64,000 nt of DNA, from NCBI GenBank assembly GCA_012064415.1, contig SSNU01000163.1, positions 496,001 to 560,000 on the forward strand, written 5' to 3'. Below are positions 11,117 to 20,002 of this stretch, one piece after another (the first letter of the stretch is position 1; the number at the start of each line of letters is the position of its first letter). A program made the translations under genes and the position numbers. The notes under the pieces were generated by a model. It worked only from the letters and a program-made list of their open reading frames with translations, was not told the DNA's origin and did no database searches. Source of the stretch: Gyrodactylus bullatarudis. Lineage: Eukaryota > Platyhelminthes > Monogenea > Gyrodactylidea > Gyrodactylidae.

Positions 11117-11770
11117 TTATACTCTTCTCCAAATCAATGAATCAATTTTAGATACTCTATGGAATATAAAAATAACCTGATCTATTTTTATTTCAAGTAT
11201 GAAATAGAAAACCTATCAAACTCTATTTAACTTTTTTTCCAACCCAGTTGAACTGAATTTGATAGATACATTTAACAGTAGTTACTATGAAAAGGTTCAT
11301 TTAAAATACACAAAAGTATTAAGAGAATTTAAATCTGAGGTAGTTAGCGAGAAATATTTCTATAAATTGTATTCATATTTTAAATACTTCTCTACTGTTT
11401 AAAAGATCTATTTTGAGTTTTTACATCCTTTGGAAAAGTAAATTCGTAATTTAGAAATTGTGATTTCTTTTGTATTAAATTAATCCGTATCCGTGATCCC
11501 AAGGATCAATGAGAACTTGTAGTAATAGAAGGTGATTTTATTCAGAATACAATAATGTTGACATGCTACCTGCCTATCTTGTCTTTTTGCTTATACATCT
11601 TGGTCCATCTTAAGTAAAGTTAAAAGAAATAAGGATGATGTTCATTATAGTGTTTGTAATATATATATAGTGTAATTATAATTTGAAGACAACAGTTGCC
11701 TGATTTCCTCAAAAATATTTTGAGCTCGCTGACTCGAAGTCATGCTAGTGTTAAGAACGAACGAAGGATT

Positions 11771-11816
11771 ATTGGTGAATAAAGCTTTATTTTCGTCGGT
11801 TCTCTTCAGACCAAAC
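11771..11816 (-). ncRNA. Hammerhead-ribozyme-like motif 1
   Basis: Read on the minus strand: GGT, then CTGAAGA, eight bases, GAAA, the self-complementary AATAAAGCTTTATT, C, then ACCAA. This matches the order stem I, CUGANGA, stem II, GAAA, stem III, cleavable C, stem I return, with five stem I pairs. Stem II is very short (about one pair), so activity is uncertain. Confidence 0.5.
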
Positions 11817-11844
11817 ACCGACTTTAGATACATGAAGAAAGGCG

Positions 11845-11872
11845 TTTATTTCGTGGCATACTCATCAGCTTT
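11845..11872 (-). ncRNA. Partial hammerhead-like motif (left arm of inner palindrome)
   Basis: On the minus strand: AAAAG, CTGATGA, GTATGCCAC, GAAA, TAAACG. The core is intact but the 3' side that would close stem III and return stem I is missing, unlike the mirror copy at 12074-12116. Confidence 0.35.
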
Positions 11873-12073
11873 TACATGCCAGATTTATATACAAAATTTT
11901 TTTAATTAATTAAGAAAGAATGAATCTGATTGGCCCATCTTCTTGTTCATCTCCTCTGAGTAATGTCCACTGCCGCACACACACACTCACCTCAGAGGAG
12001 ATGAACAAGAAGAAGGGCCAATCAGATTCATTCTTTCTTAATTAAAAAATTTTTGTATATAAATCTGGCATGT

Positions 12074-12116
12074 AAAAGCTGATGAGTATGCCACGAAATA
12101 AAGCGCTATTCTTTAA
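12074..12116 (+). ncRNA. Hammerhead-ribozyme-like motif 2
   Basis: AAAAG, CTGATGA, GTATGCCAC (stem GU/AC with loop AUGCC), GAAA, a weak stem III around AAGCGC, a T at the expected cleavage position and then CTTT, which pairs with AAAG of the 5' strand. All canonical core bases are present. Confidence 0.5.
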
Positions 12117-12351
12117 TAAACTTGGCATCGCCTTTCTTCATGAATCTCACTATTGCTCAGATTAAATCAGAGGTCACCCAACACCTCTCTGCTAATAATG
12201 ACTTTAGATACATTTATATACATGCAAGTTTAAGGAACATTATAAAATCTGACCAATAGGAATTATTCATCCAAGATTGACCAATGGGGGTCGATCAGAT
12301 TTTATAATGTTCCTTAAACTTGCATGTATATAAATGTATCTAAAGTCGATC

Positions 12352-12398
12352 TTTGGTCTGAAGAGAACCGACGAAAATAAAGCTTTATTCACCAATAA
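12352..12398 (+). ncRNA. Hammerhead-ribozyme-like motif 3
   Basis: Mirror copy of motif 1 in the right outer arm: TTTGGT, CTGAAGA, GAACCGAC, GAAA, perfect stem III AATAAAGCTTTATT, cleavable C, ACCAATA. A TATATAAAT box sits about 30 nt upstream. Confidence 0.5.
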
Positions 12399-12643
12399 TC
12401 CTTCATTCGTTCTTAACACTAGCATGACTTCGAGTCAGCAAGCTCAAGATAATTATAATTATTATAATCAGAATTACTAAAGAATTATCGGAGTAATAAT
12501 TCCAATGATACCATTCATTATTTAAAGGAGAATTAAGATTAAGAAGAACTATTTGGTTCATGTTCATGATAGCGTTTCGTAGGTATTCATACCAATTCAA
12601 AATTGTAGATGGAAAAAATGAAAGTGAGAAGTAAAGAATTTAT

Positions 12644-15600
12644 TTATTTTTTCACGGAGAGAGTAGTATTAACATCAGGTCGCATGCATCTTTGGATCCT
12701 GTCCTTGTACTTTTGAAAGGCAAGCTCTTGCTTGAACTTGTTGGCGGCAGTGAAACATTCATCATCCAAATTTTCCAATGCCAAGTATAAATCGTACTCT
12801 CCGAGCATTTCATGTCTAAGACATAGTGACACTTGATCATGGCCCTCGTCAATAAGTTGGACAGCATGAGGGATACATTCGAGACACATGAGCCGAACCA
12901 ATTTCGGCTCACAGTACTCCTCGAGTAATTGATCTGGATCCAAACCCTTTACAAAAAATATCTGTACCTTGGAAATTATGAAAAATTCAGCTAGATTAGT
13001 TGCCAGGGGGCAATTGACATGCTGGCCTCTTGCTAGTAGGCTCTGATTAAGTATCGGTCTATTCTGATATCCCTCAATGTCAGTAATGAGCTTGTCCAGG
13101 GCGCGAGGGAATTTGAATGTCTCACTAATCACTTCGTTCCTGTTGTTTCCTTTCTTGCAAAAGTAATAAAAGGAAGTTTTCAAATTCGGCTCTGTTACAA
13201 CAAATCTAAGCTTAAAGGTTGCCAAATTCAGCAGGGCCTCTGTCCTTCGGAAAACAATATTCTCTTCTGTGCTAAAACTATAATCGAAAATGCTCAGATT
13301 ATTTATATAGCCATCAACTGGCTTTTGATCCCAGTTCATCGACACAAACATTGGCAGTCTTGACTTTAGAATGGATTTTTTCGTGTCGAATCCAAGATTG
13401 GTTTTCAGTTCAGAGAAATAGATCGGTCCAGTCGAACAGTTATACAACACATTTTGTATTATCGTCTTCTCCAGTGCGTTTTCATGAAACTTGAAGTAGT
13501 CACTCCAAATATCTACAGCATTCAGTTTATAAAATTCAATTTTTTTGTTATCCTTACTTAATGAGAAGAGACCCTTAACTCCCAACAACTTTTTACGTTC
13601 ATCTGTGTTTGGTTTCCAAATTGGTATGCTGGCCACGTTGGGCAAATCATTTTTCAGTCTTAATTCAACTAGAATCTCATGGACATCTGTTATCCCTGTG
13701 CCGTCGATCGTGCTCAAAGTATTCGGATTCACATCTTTCTTTTCAACCTTCCGCTTAATAATGTATTGGATATCATACTTTGATGTTTTCCCCAGATTAT
13801 TCAACATTGGTATATCTTGTTTGATATTTCTAGTTTCATGTGTTATAAACTTGACGATATGATTAAGATTAGGCTCGTAGATGGTCTCTTCCACATCCTC
13901 CGGCTTGGTGCCCAGCATTCTGTACTCAATTTTCTTTTCACAGTAGCCATTCTTGAATTCCATCTCTAACTTGTTCTTAAAAGAGAACACAGCATTCGGG
14001 TCCAAGTTCTTCTCCTCTTCCTCAGCTTTTGAATCTTTCTTGGCAGCTGTCCCTTTAGGGTCTTTGCTGTTTGTTTTCTTGACCTCTTTCCCGCTTTTAG
14101 CTTTGGATGATCCTGATTTTCTAGGAATCACTTCTGGCTCATTCACACCACTTTTGCTCCAGTTGTAGCGGACCCCAGCAGTATCGGCCTGCACAATTTT
14201 CTGCATAGATAAAATCCTAAATTTTATTTGTGTTCTTGTCTGATACTCTTTCATCTTTATTATCTCGTTTTTCTCATCCAAGTTTAATTTTATCGCAACT
14301 CGTCTGTCGTAACCAAAATTGTAGCTTACCGGAAGCTCCTGACTCTCATGAATGAGGTCAAAGTATTTTATTTTGTAGTTTTTTATACCGCTCAGGCTCT
14401 CATTCAAAGTTTTCCTGTCAGCTATGATGCTGCGAATATTTATTATGCCAGTGTCAGTATCCGTAATATTAAAAAATACCCTATATCTATAATCTCGATC
14501 TGCAAATATCTCACGTTCAGTTTCAGTCTTTGACTGCCCATCAGTTATCGTGACAAAAACACACTCCAAAAAGTGTTCTACTTTTTCTGGTTTCGAGCTC
14601 TTCTTAAGAACGACCTCCCGGAGAATAATGAAAACATCTTGAATAAGATAGGGCTTCCGGTCTAGCAGAGAGAAGGCGTTACGGTTTATCTTTGTGATGA
14701 TTGGCTGGAATTCCTTCAGTCTAATAAGCTTCTCTTCGCGTCCATCTGTTTCTTTTGTTAGGATCTTTTTGATCGATGTCATTCGCCGGGTGGTCATTGA
14801 GTGGACATCACCCTTCTTTTTTGCTTTCAAATATTCTTTGAAATCAATATTTCCCTTGTATTCCGAAGAGCTTATGCCATCATCTTGCTTTGTGCTTGAA
14901 TCCGAAGTGCTTAGTTCATCAATAGTCACTTCAATGCCATTCCTTGTTATGTGAACAATATTCCTATAAAGATTTTCTTTCGGGACAATCGTATGAGCCA
15001 ATTTATTCTTATCGTTTATGTAGAATGTATTATACATGGTCTGATACTCTATGGTGATCTTTGTTTCTGTCTTTGGTTTCACCGGTTTCACTGGTTTCTT
15101 ACCCTTGACATCTTTTGGTGGTACGACAGGTATCTCAATGATTTCCTCCTTTATAATGATATCAGATATGATACCCTTTGAGAAATAATCGTAATCCAAC
15201 TCTAAATCATGTGTCTGAATCCAAGTATGAAAGGAAATATTGAACTCATAAAGGCTTGTCGCATCTTTCAACAACAAAAGATTACTGAAACATCCGAAAG
15301 TTGAACTATTCTCTGTGGACAATTCATAACTTCCATCTTCTTTCTTATTGAGACCCTTTTCTTTCAGATATTTTTCGAGATCCACTTGTTCTTCCGTCGT
15401 TGTTCCTGCTGCTGCCACTGTTTCGTTAGTTTTGTCCTTTACAAACATTTTCTTAATTTTTTCACCAGTCGTTAGTTTTTTGGACCTCATCGTGTTGAGA
15501 TCTCGGCAGAGACCCAAAAACTTGTCAGAATTCATCAACTTTTGCAATTCATAGTCAATTAGCTTATGACACATTTCTGCATCTCGACTATGCTCAGATT

Positions 15601-15691
15601 TCAGGCTAGCCAATTGCTTGGCCACTAGTCCTGCACTCTCAAAGGCCTTTTTGATATCTTTCTTTTCGCCACTTTTCTCTTCAATCGACAT
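12644..15691 (-). CDS. Unknown large protein, paralogue B (1015 aa)
   Basis: Intronless frame beginning MSIEEKSGEKKDIKK, the closest relative of paralogue A. It has the same order of blocks: N-terminal SEHSRDAEMCHKL; KPVKPKTETKITIEY; VTITDGQSKTETE (about residue 380); MQKIVQADTAGVRYNW; a basic linker (about 520-560) resembling a nuclear localisation stretch; IYEPNLNHIVKFI (about 600); GPIYFSELK (about 755); TEPNLKTSFYYF (about 835); LVRLMCLECIPH (about 930); KYKDRIQRCMRP near the end. Function unknown. Stretches of about 200 nt are almost identical to A while adjacent stretches are strongly diverged, suggesting gene conversion. It is transcribed in tandem with A. Confidence 0.85.
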   Translation of the reverse strand: MSIEEKSGEKKDIKKAFESAGLVAKQLASLKSEHSRDAEMCHKLIDYELQKLMNSDKFLGLCRDLNTMRSKKLTTGEKIKKMFVKDKTNETVAAAGTTTEEQVDLEKYLKEKGLNKKEDGSYELSTENSSTFGCFSNLLLLKDATSLYEFNISFHTWIQTHDLELDYDYFSKGIISDIIIKEEIIEIPVVPPKDVKGKKPVKPVKPKTETKITIEYQTMYNTFYINDKNKLAHTIVPKENLYRNIVHITRNGIEVTIDELSTSDSSTKQDDGISSSEYKGNIDFKEYLKAKKKGDVHSMTTRRMTSIKKILTKETDGREEKLIRLKEFQPIITKINRNAFSLLDRKPYLIQDVFIILREVVLKKSSKPEKVEHFLECVFVTITDGQSKTETEREIFADRDYRYRVFFNITDTDTGIINIRSIIADRKTLNESLSGIKNYKIKYFDLIHESQELPVSYNFGYDRRVAIKLNLDEKNEIIKMKEYQTRTQIKFRILSMQKIVQADTAGVRYNWSKSGVNEPEVIPRKSGSSKAKSGKEVKKTNSKDPKGTAAKKDSKAEEEEKNLDPNAVFSFKNKLEMEFKNGYCEKKIEYRMLGTKPEDVEETIYEPNLNHIVKFITHETRNIKQDIPMLNNLGKTSKYDIQYIIKRKVEKKDVNPNTLSTIDGTGITDVHEILVELRLKNDLPNVASIPIWKPNTDERKKLLGVKGLFSLSKDNKKIEFYKLNAVDIWSDYFKFHENALEKTIIQNVLYNCSTGPIYFSELKTNLGFDTKKSILKSRLPMFVSMNWDQKPVDGYINNLSIFDYSFSTEENIVFRRTEALLNLATFKLRFVVTEPNLKTSFYYFCKKGNNRNEVISETFKFPRALDKLITDIEGYQNRPILNQSLLARGQHVNCPLATNLAEFFIISKVQIFFVKGLDPDQLLEEYCEPKLVRLMCLECIPHAVQLIDEGHDQVSLCLRHEMLGEYDLYLALENLDDECFTAANKFKQELAFQKYKDRIQRCMRPDVNTTLSVKK

Positions 15692-15889
15692 TGAATTGTT
15701 TGAAAGGAGAAAAGTTTTTTTTCTTTAAAAGTAAAAGTACGTAAATTAATAAGTCAACTTTTATTTGAAATTAGTTAGAATTTATGCACTTCAATTTCTT
15801 TTGAATAATTTTCAAATGAAATTATAAAATTTATACCTATAACGGCTGAGATAGTCGATATGATTTAATTGATAAACTACCACTTGAAA

Positions 15890-15932
15890 TGTAGATAAAC
15901 GTTTTATTTCGCTGGGTCTCTTCAGATTCTAC
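15890..15932 (-). ncRNA. Hammerhead-ribozyme-like motif 4
   Basis: On the minus strand: CTGAAGA, GACCCAGC, GAAA, stem III TAAAACGTTTA closed by the A-U pair, then C. Upstream on that strand there is GAACCAATAG. Stem I next to the cleavage site is mismatched, so this copy is probably decayed. Confidence 0.4.
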
Positions 15933-16309
15933 TCCGGTTTTGCACACACACGCATTACTTTATTTGGTACCTTCTATTGGTTCATTTTGATATTGCAATT
16001 TCTTTCGGTAGTGCGAGGTGGTAACTGGTTGTAAAATTCATCTCTTGATTTGGTAATTACTTTGCCTTTTTGTACCTTTACTGATGTACCTTTTTCGTTT
16101 TCTTTTGGTTATTGAGTTGTACAGTGTACACTTGATTGGAAAGTCCAGTTTCTTTTTCTCTCTCAATTCATTTTTTAGTCTGTGAGTTGTTGAAATTATC
16201 TGGAAAAAGTTGAATCTGGCCAAAATTAGGCCGTTTTTTGAGTTTCTAATGACAATGAAAATTTGAAGCAATTCGATACAAACATTTCGGATCATTATCA
16301 GACCTCTTA

Positions 16310-16326
16310 AGTTGAGAGTCTCAACT
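16310..16326. repeat. Short perfect inverted repeat
   Basis: AGTTGAGA and TCTCAACT flank a single G. No gene nearby gives it a clear role. Confidence 0.3.
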
Positions 16327-16793
16327 TCTACACCTAATTAATATGAAGATGGGAATTTATGCTTTTTACAGAATTATGAATTTTTTCACCAATAAATCGA
16401 ATTTGATCAAGATTTTTTGGAATCTAGATCGTAGGTTCCACTTTCAGGATCTGAAGAAAAAAATTTGAAAAAAATCAAATTTTAAGAAAGTTATGGCATA
16501 TTTCAAATCTAGCGATGGCGCCGGATTCCTATTTTTTTGAACTTTGAGTTAATAATTTTTTTATCGAATCGCTTAAAATCGATAGAGAAGTGGAAACCTG
16601 ACATATTTGATTCTTTTCAGATATTTATACTGTATTTTTTAACAACTTTCAGGCACATTTAATCATGGAATTCGATATATTGAAATTTTATTTGTAATAG
16701 TATCAATAAGTTCTCATTATTATGGTAAAGTTGCTAGAGAGATAAAAAGAAAATGGTCCTGAAAATGGGCTGAAAAAAATATTATTATTTGTA

Positions 16794-19568
16794 TTAAATA
16801 CTTTTAATGCATCGTTGAATTCTTTGTTTATACTTTTTCATTGACAATTCCTCGCGTTGGTCGTCTTTGGCAGTGGAACTTTCATAATCTAATTGTTCCA
16901 AAGCAAGCTGCAAGTCCTTACAATCGATAATTTCATCAGGGAAACCGAATGTGATCGGTTCAAAGTTTCCATCGATAATCTGAGTTATTACAGGCTGGCA
17001 AAGGTAACACTTTAAGTTGACCAATTTCGGGACCTGATATTCCTCCAGGAGACAACTTTCTCCGCCCATCTCCAAGAATATCCTCGTTCTACTCCTGATA
17101 AGGAATTGAGAATATTTTGGAGGCAGTCCTTTGCATGTACAATTGTTGATGGAATGGCTATTATTTTCTGATATCTTCTCGGCTTGTCTTTTAATATCAC
17201 ATTCGAATAGTTTGAGAATCTCCTTGGAGTTTCTCACAGATTTGGCCAGTTGAGGATTGAGATAGAGTTTATTGCCGTGAAGGAATATCAAGATTGAACG
17301 GAGATTCGGTTCCTCCAACTGATAGACCAACTTGAAAGATTCGTATTCACAAATCCTGGTTGTGACTCGTTTGATGGAGTCCTCTTCAAAGTTTGTGGAT
17401 ATTTCAAAGTTTTGATCTTCGGTTATCTGGGATTTATCGCCACGCGGACTTATGGAAAAATCTTTTGTATTGAAAATGACATTCTCAACCTGTCTAATCT
17501 TGTGGAGAGGACTCAAAATTTTACATTTCAATTCAGAGAAATAAATCGGCCCCTTTTGCAGGTTGAAAATAACATGTTGAATGATTTCTTTCTCCTTTGG
17601 TTTACCAATATACTTTTTATACTGTTCAAAGACCTCGAGAGCACTCAGATCCTTGTGGACTATCTTGTCTTGTCTTACTTCAAAGTAATTTCGAACATTG
17701 AGTAAGTCTTCTCGTTCCTTATCGTTGGGCTTCCAGCCCGGGATGCTAGTAACATTCTCTCCGTCATCAAAGAAAACCATGTTCATGAGGACATTCACGG
17801 TTTGTGTAACATTATCATAATAATTCTCATCATCCTCTGTTTCTAGACATCGTTCAACAAAGAACTCAAACGGTATTATCAAATTTCCCAAGTTGTTTTT
17901 CCCAAAATAGGATTGTGAGTTCAGCGTGTTATTCTTGTGTGTTAGGAATTTTATTATTTCAGCCATATTCGGCTCGATAATCTCTTCAATCACAGATGTC
18001 TTTTCTGAGGCAATGTTGTATTTGACTTCTTTGTGGAGAAGCAATCCTTTAAATGAGACCTTACACTTTGGATTGAACTGGAACAGGGTCGAGGGGTCCA
18101 ACTCCGATTCGTTTTCTTCCTTCTTTTTGATGGCCACTTTTGATTTTCTTCTTTTGGTCTTTTCTTCAACTTCTTTGGTTAGTTCCCATATGCAGCGAAC
18201 ACCTTCAGTTTCTCCCTGTACTATTTTGTGGAGGGTGAGGAGACGTTCATTCAACTCTGATTTCGTCTGGTATTCCTTCATTCGGACAAGTTCTGAGTTA
18301 TTCTCTGCTCTTACCTTGATTGCGATACCTCTATCATAACAAATGTCGTTAGTGTGAATATTTCCATCCTCCAGTTTAGTGCAGAAATCATAATTTTCAT
18401 ATTTGAAATCCTTAAGAATTGTCACTACTTCGTTGACATGTCGTCGGTTGACAATGACTGATTTGATCGTTTTCTTCTCGAAATTTTCCAAATCATGAGC
18501 GATGAAAAATAGTCGGAAATAATAGTCGGCATTGTTGTCAGCTATGACGCTTTCCTCTTCTTTAGAGTTTTTATCTCGAATTGTCACAAAGACTAATTCG
18601 AAAAAGAACTGGACTTCCTCCTCTCCGGAGGTCTCGTGTCTCTTAGTCTGTCTCACTTCCCGGAGCATGATAAAGCAATCATTAATTATCCTCAGATAAC
18701 AATCAGTTAGGCCATAGAATTCACTGAGGATAGTATCTACATTCGGCTGACTCTCCATTTGTTTGCAGCCTGCATTTTCAAAATTCCTACGCTCCATTCG
18801 ATCTGTCACCTGTAAGGATGTTTGTGTGAACTGTTTGATAGTATTCATGTAGTCGGCTCCCACCTGACTTGACGCTGTTTCATCATAGCTGAGAGTGTAG
18901 CCATTCCGAGTGATGGTACACTGGCTAGAGAGGTCTTCCCCTCTTTCAATTCGTAAGAGGGGCACTACAGAAATTTGACTTTTTGTCTCATCCATAGAGA
19001 AACAGTTTAGGAATCGAGTATACTTGCATTCCTCCTCTATCGACCAAATATCGCCATGAGAGAAGATTCCCGAGGGAAAAGTAAACTTGGAATTTTTCAT
19101 CTTTCTATCGATGGCCACTTCGTAGTGTGGGGACTTTTCACTTGGACAGAACCTCAACAAATTCACCAAGCCTAACATTTTAATTTTTCCCACATCACAG
19201 TGACCGTCTTCTTTTGCTAAGGTATTCTTGTACTCCTCGATCATTTGGTAAAAATTTTTGTGAACAGTATTCCCTGTCTCCATAGTCTGACTATGTGGCT
19301 TGTGGATCAGACTATTGAAGATGCTCTCTTTCCTTTTCGGACCCTTTCTCTCTTCAACTGTCAGAGTGTTTTTCATAAATTTAAGATAGCTATTCATCAG
19401 AGTGACTCGTTTGCATTCGTATTCGAATAGTTTCTTGTACGAGATACAATCTCTTTCATCATTGGCCTTACTTATTGAAATGTCTTGAATTTTTAAGCCA
19501 AATTTTTGGCACAAATCTCGAATGTTGTTTTTCAAATCATCGTGACTCTCACTAGAGTTTGAACTCAT
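16794..19568 (-). CDS. Unknown large protein, paralogue C (924 aa)
   Basis: Intronless frame starting MSSNSSESHDDLKNN. It is a more diverged member of the A-D family. Shared blocks: FVTIRDKNSKEEE, LTLHKIVQGETEGVRCIW, a basic linker TKRRKSKVAIKKK, IEPNMAEIIKFL, GPIYFSELKCK, EEPNLRSILIFL, LVNLKCYLCQP (CxxC) and KYKQRIQRCIKS at the end. The N-terminal third is reduced compared with A and B. No signal peptide or membrane segment. It is divergent to paralogue D, 434 bp between start codons, whereas A, B and C are in tandem. Function not recognised. Confidence 0.83.
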   Translation of the reverse strand: MSSNSSESHDDLKNNIRDLCQKFGLKIQDISISKANDERDCISYKKLFEYECKRVTLMNSYLKFMKNTLTVEERKGPKRKESIFNSLIHKPHSQTMETGNTVHKNFYQMIEEYKNTLAKEDGHCDVGKIKMLGLVNLLRFCPSEKSPHYEVAIDRKMKNSKFTFPSGIFSHGDIWSIEEECKYTRFLNCFSMDETKSQISVVPLLRIERGEDLSSQCTITRNGYTLSYDETASSQVGADYMNTIKQFTQTSLQVTDRMERRNFENAGCKQMESQPNVDTILSEFYGLTDCYLRIINDCFIMLREVRQTKRHETSGEEEVQFFFELVFVTIRDKNSKEEESVIADNNADYYFRLFFIAHDLENFEKKTIKSVIVNRRHVNEVVTILKDFKYENYDFCTKLEDGNIHTNDICYDRGIAIKVRAENNSELVRMKEYQTKSELNERLLTLHKIVQGETEGVRCIWELTKEVEEKTKRRKSKVAIKKKEENESELDPSTLFQFNPKCKVSFKGLLLHKEVKYNIASEKTSVIEEIIEPNMAEIIKFLTHKNNTLNSQSYFGKNNLGNLIIPFEFFVERCLETEDDENYYDNVTQTVNVLMNMVFFDDGENVTSIPGWKPNDKEREDLLNVRNYFEVRQDKIVHKDLSALEVFEQYKKYIGKPKEKEIIQHVIFNLQKGPIYFSELKCKILSPLHKIRQVENVIFNTKDFSISPRGDKSQITEDQNFEISTNFEEDSIKRVTTRICEYESFKLVYQLEEPNLRSILIFLHGNKLYLNPQLAKSVRNSKEILKLFECDIKRQAEKISENNSHSINNCTCKGLPPKYSQFLIRSRTRIFLEMGGESCLLEEYQVPKLVNLKCYLCQPVITQIIDGNFEPITFGFPDEIIDCKDLQLALEQLDYESSTAKDDQREELSMKKYKQRIQRCIKSI

Positions 19569-20002
19569 TTCGTTTTTTTTCTTTAGCTTTCCTATTTTAA
19601 CACACTTGTATAGTCTTTGGAAACTAACTACGCATATTTATAATACGGATATCCTTTCAATCTTGTGACCGTGTTTACATTTTCTAAGCTAGAATATTGT
19701 CATTCATGATTCAATTCACTATGATACTGTAAAAGTTTTTGTCAATTTTCGTCTACATCGGTGCCGGTATTCTCATCTCTCTCTGTCTATAGATGATCAA
19801 GCTTCTGGGGTTCCAACAATCTCTTCCGATAATGAATTATGGCCTCCACCAAATAGGATTTGATTGGGTTTGAAGACTCAAAGTTATTACGGGGTAATTT
19901 GAAAAAAAATGTGAAAAATAAATTTGCGAACTTATCAGAATGTAGCTTTTTATTCATCTCAACTCAGCTCTATTGTAAGAGTAGAATCTCTCCATTTCTG
20001 TC
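19569..20002. promoter_or_regulatory. Intergenic promoter region between paralogues C and D
   Basis: 434 bp between divergent starts. On the C side there is ATTATAAATATGCG, a TATA-like sequence about 65 bp before the C start. Nothing else stands out, and no ORF of note lies inside. Confidence 0.4.

Larger units (their letters stand above)
11720..12448. repeat. Cloverleaf-like nested palindrome carrying hammerhead motifs
   Basis: Outer arms 11720-11834 and 12336-12448 are inverted copies with few mismatches. Between them lie two further palindromes: 11831-12145 (arms of about 115-130 nt around a spacer with a CA repeat) and 12200-12348 (arms of about 52 nt). Each arm set carries CCAAT (CCAATCAGA or CCAATAGG), a TATATAAAT box and then a hammerhead-like core. 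The structure looks like several short retroelement terminal repeats inserted or rearranged head to head. As RNA it could fold into long hairpins. Confidence 0.75.
11051..12643. other. Spacer between paralogues A and B
   Basis: Contains the upstream region of A, a 16-bp palindrome (11101-11116), a nested palindromic repeat with hammerhead-like motifs (11720-12448) and the 3' flank of B. Open frames here are either inside the palindrome arms or short and AT-rich; none looks coding. Confidence 0.6.
15692..16793. other. Spacer between paralogues B and C
   Basis: No convincing exon. It holds the upstream region of B, a hammerhead-like motif (15890-15932), a 17-bp palindrome (16310-16326) and, from about 16342, an AT-rich segment starting ATGAAGATGGGAATTTATG, which matches one end of the MITE-like element at 53304. 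One short minus-strand frame (16038-16295) lacks any recognisable feature. Confidence 0.55.

Noticed and set aside
12403..12600. Minus-strand frame overlapping the right palindrome arm
   Set aside because: It runs through repeat sequence into AT-rich flank and ends in a simple Ile run.
16038..16295. Minus-strand open frame of 85 codons between B and C
   Set aside because: AT-rich, no motif, no splice partner, and it lies in repeat-rich spacer.
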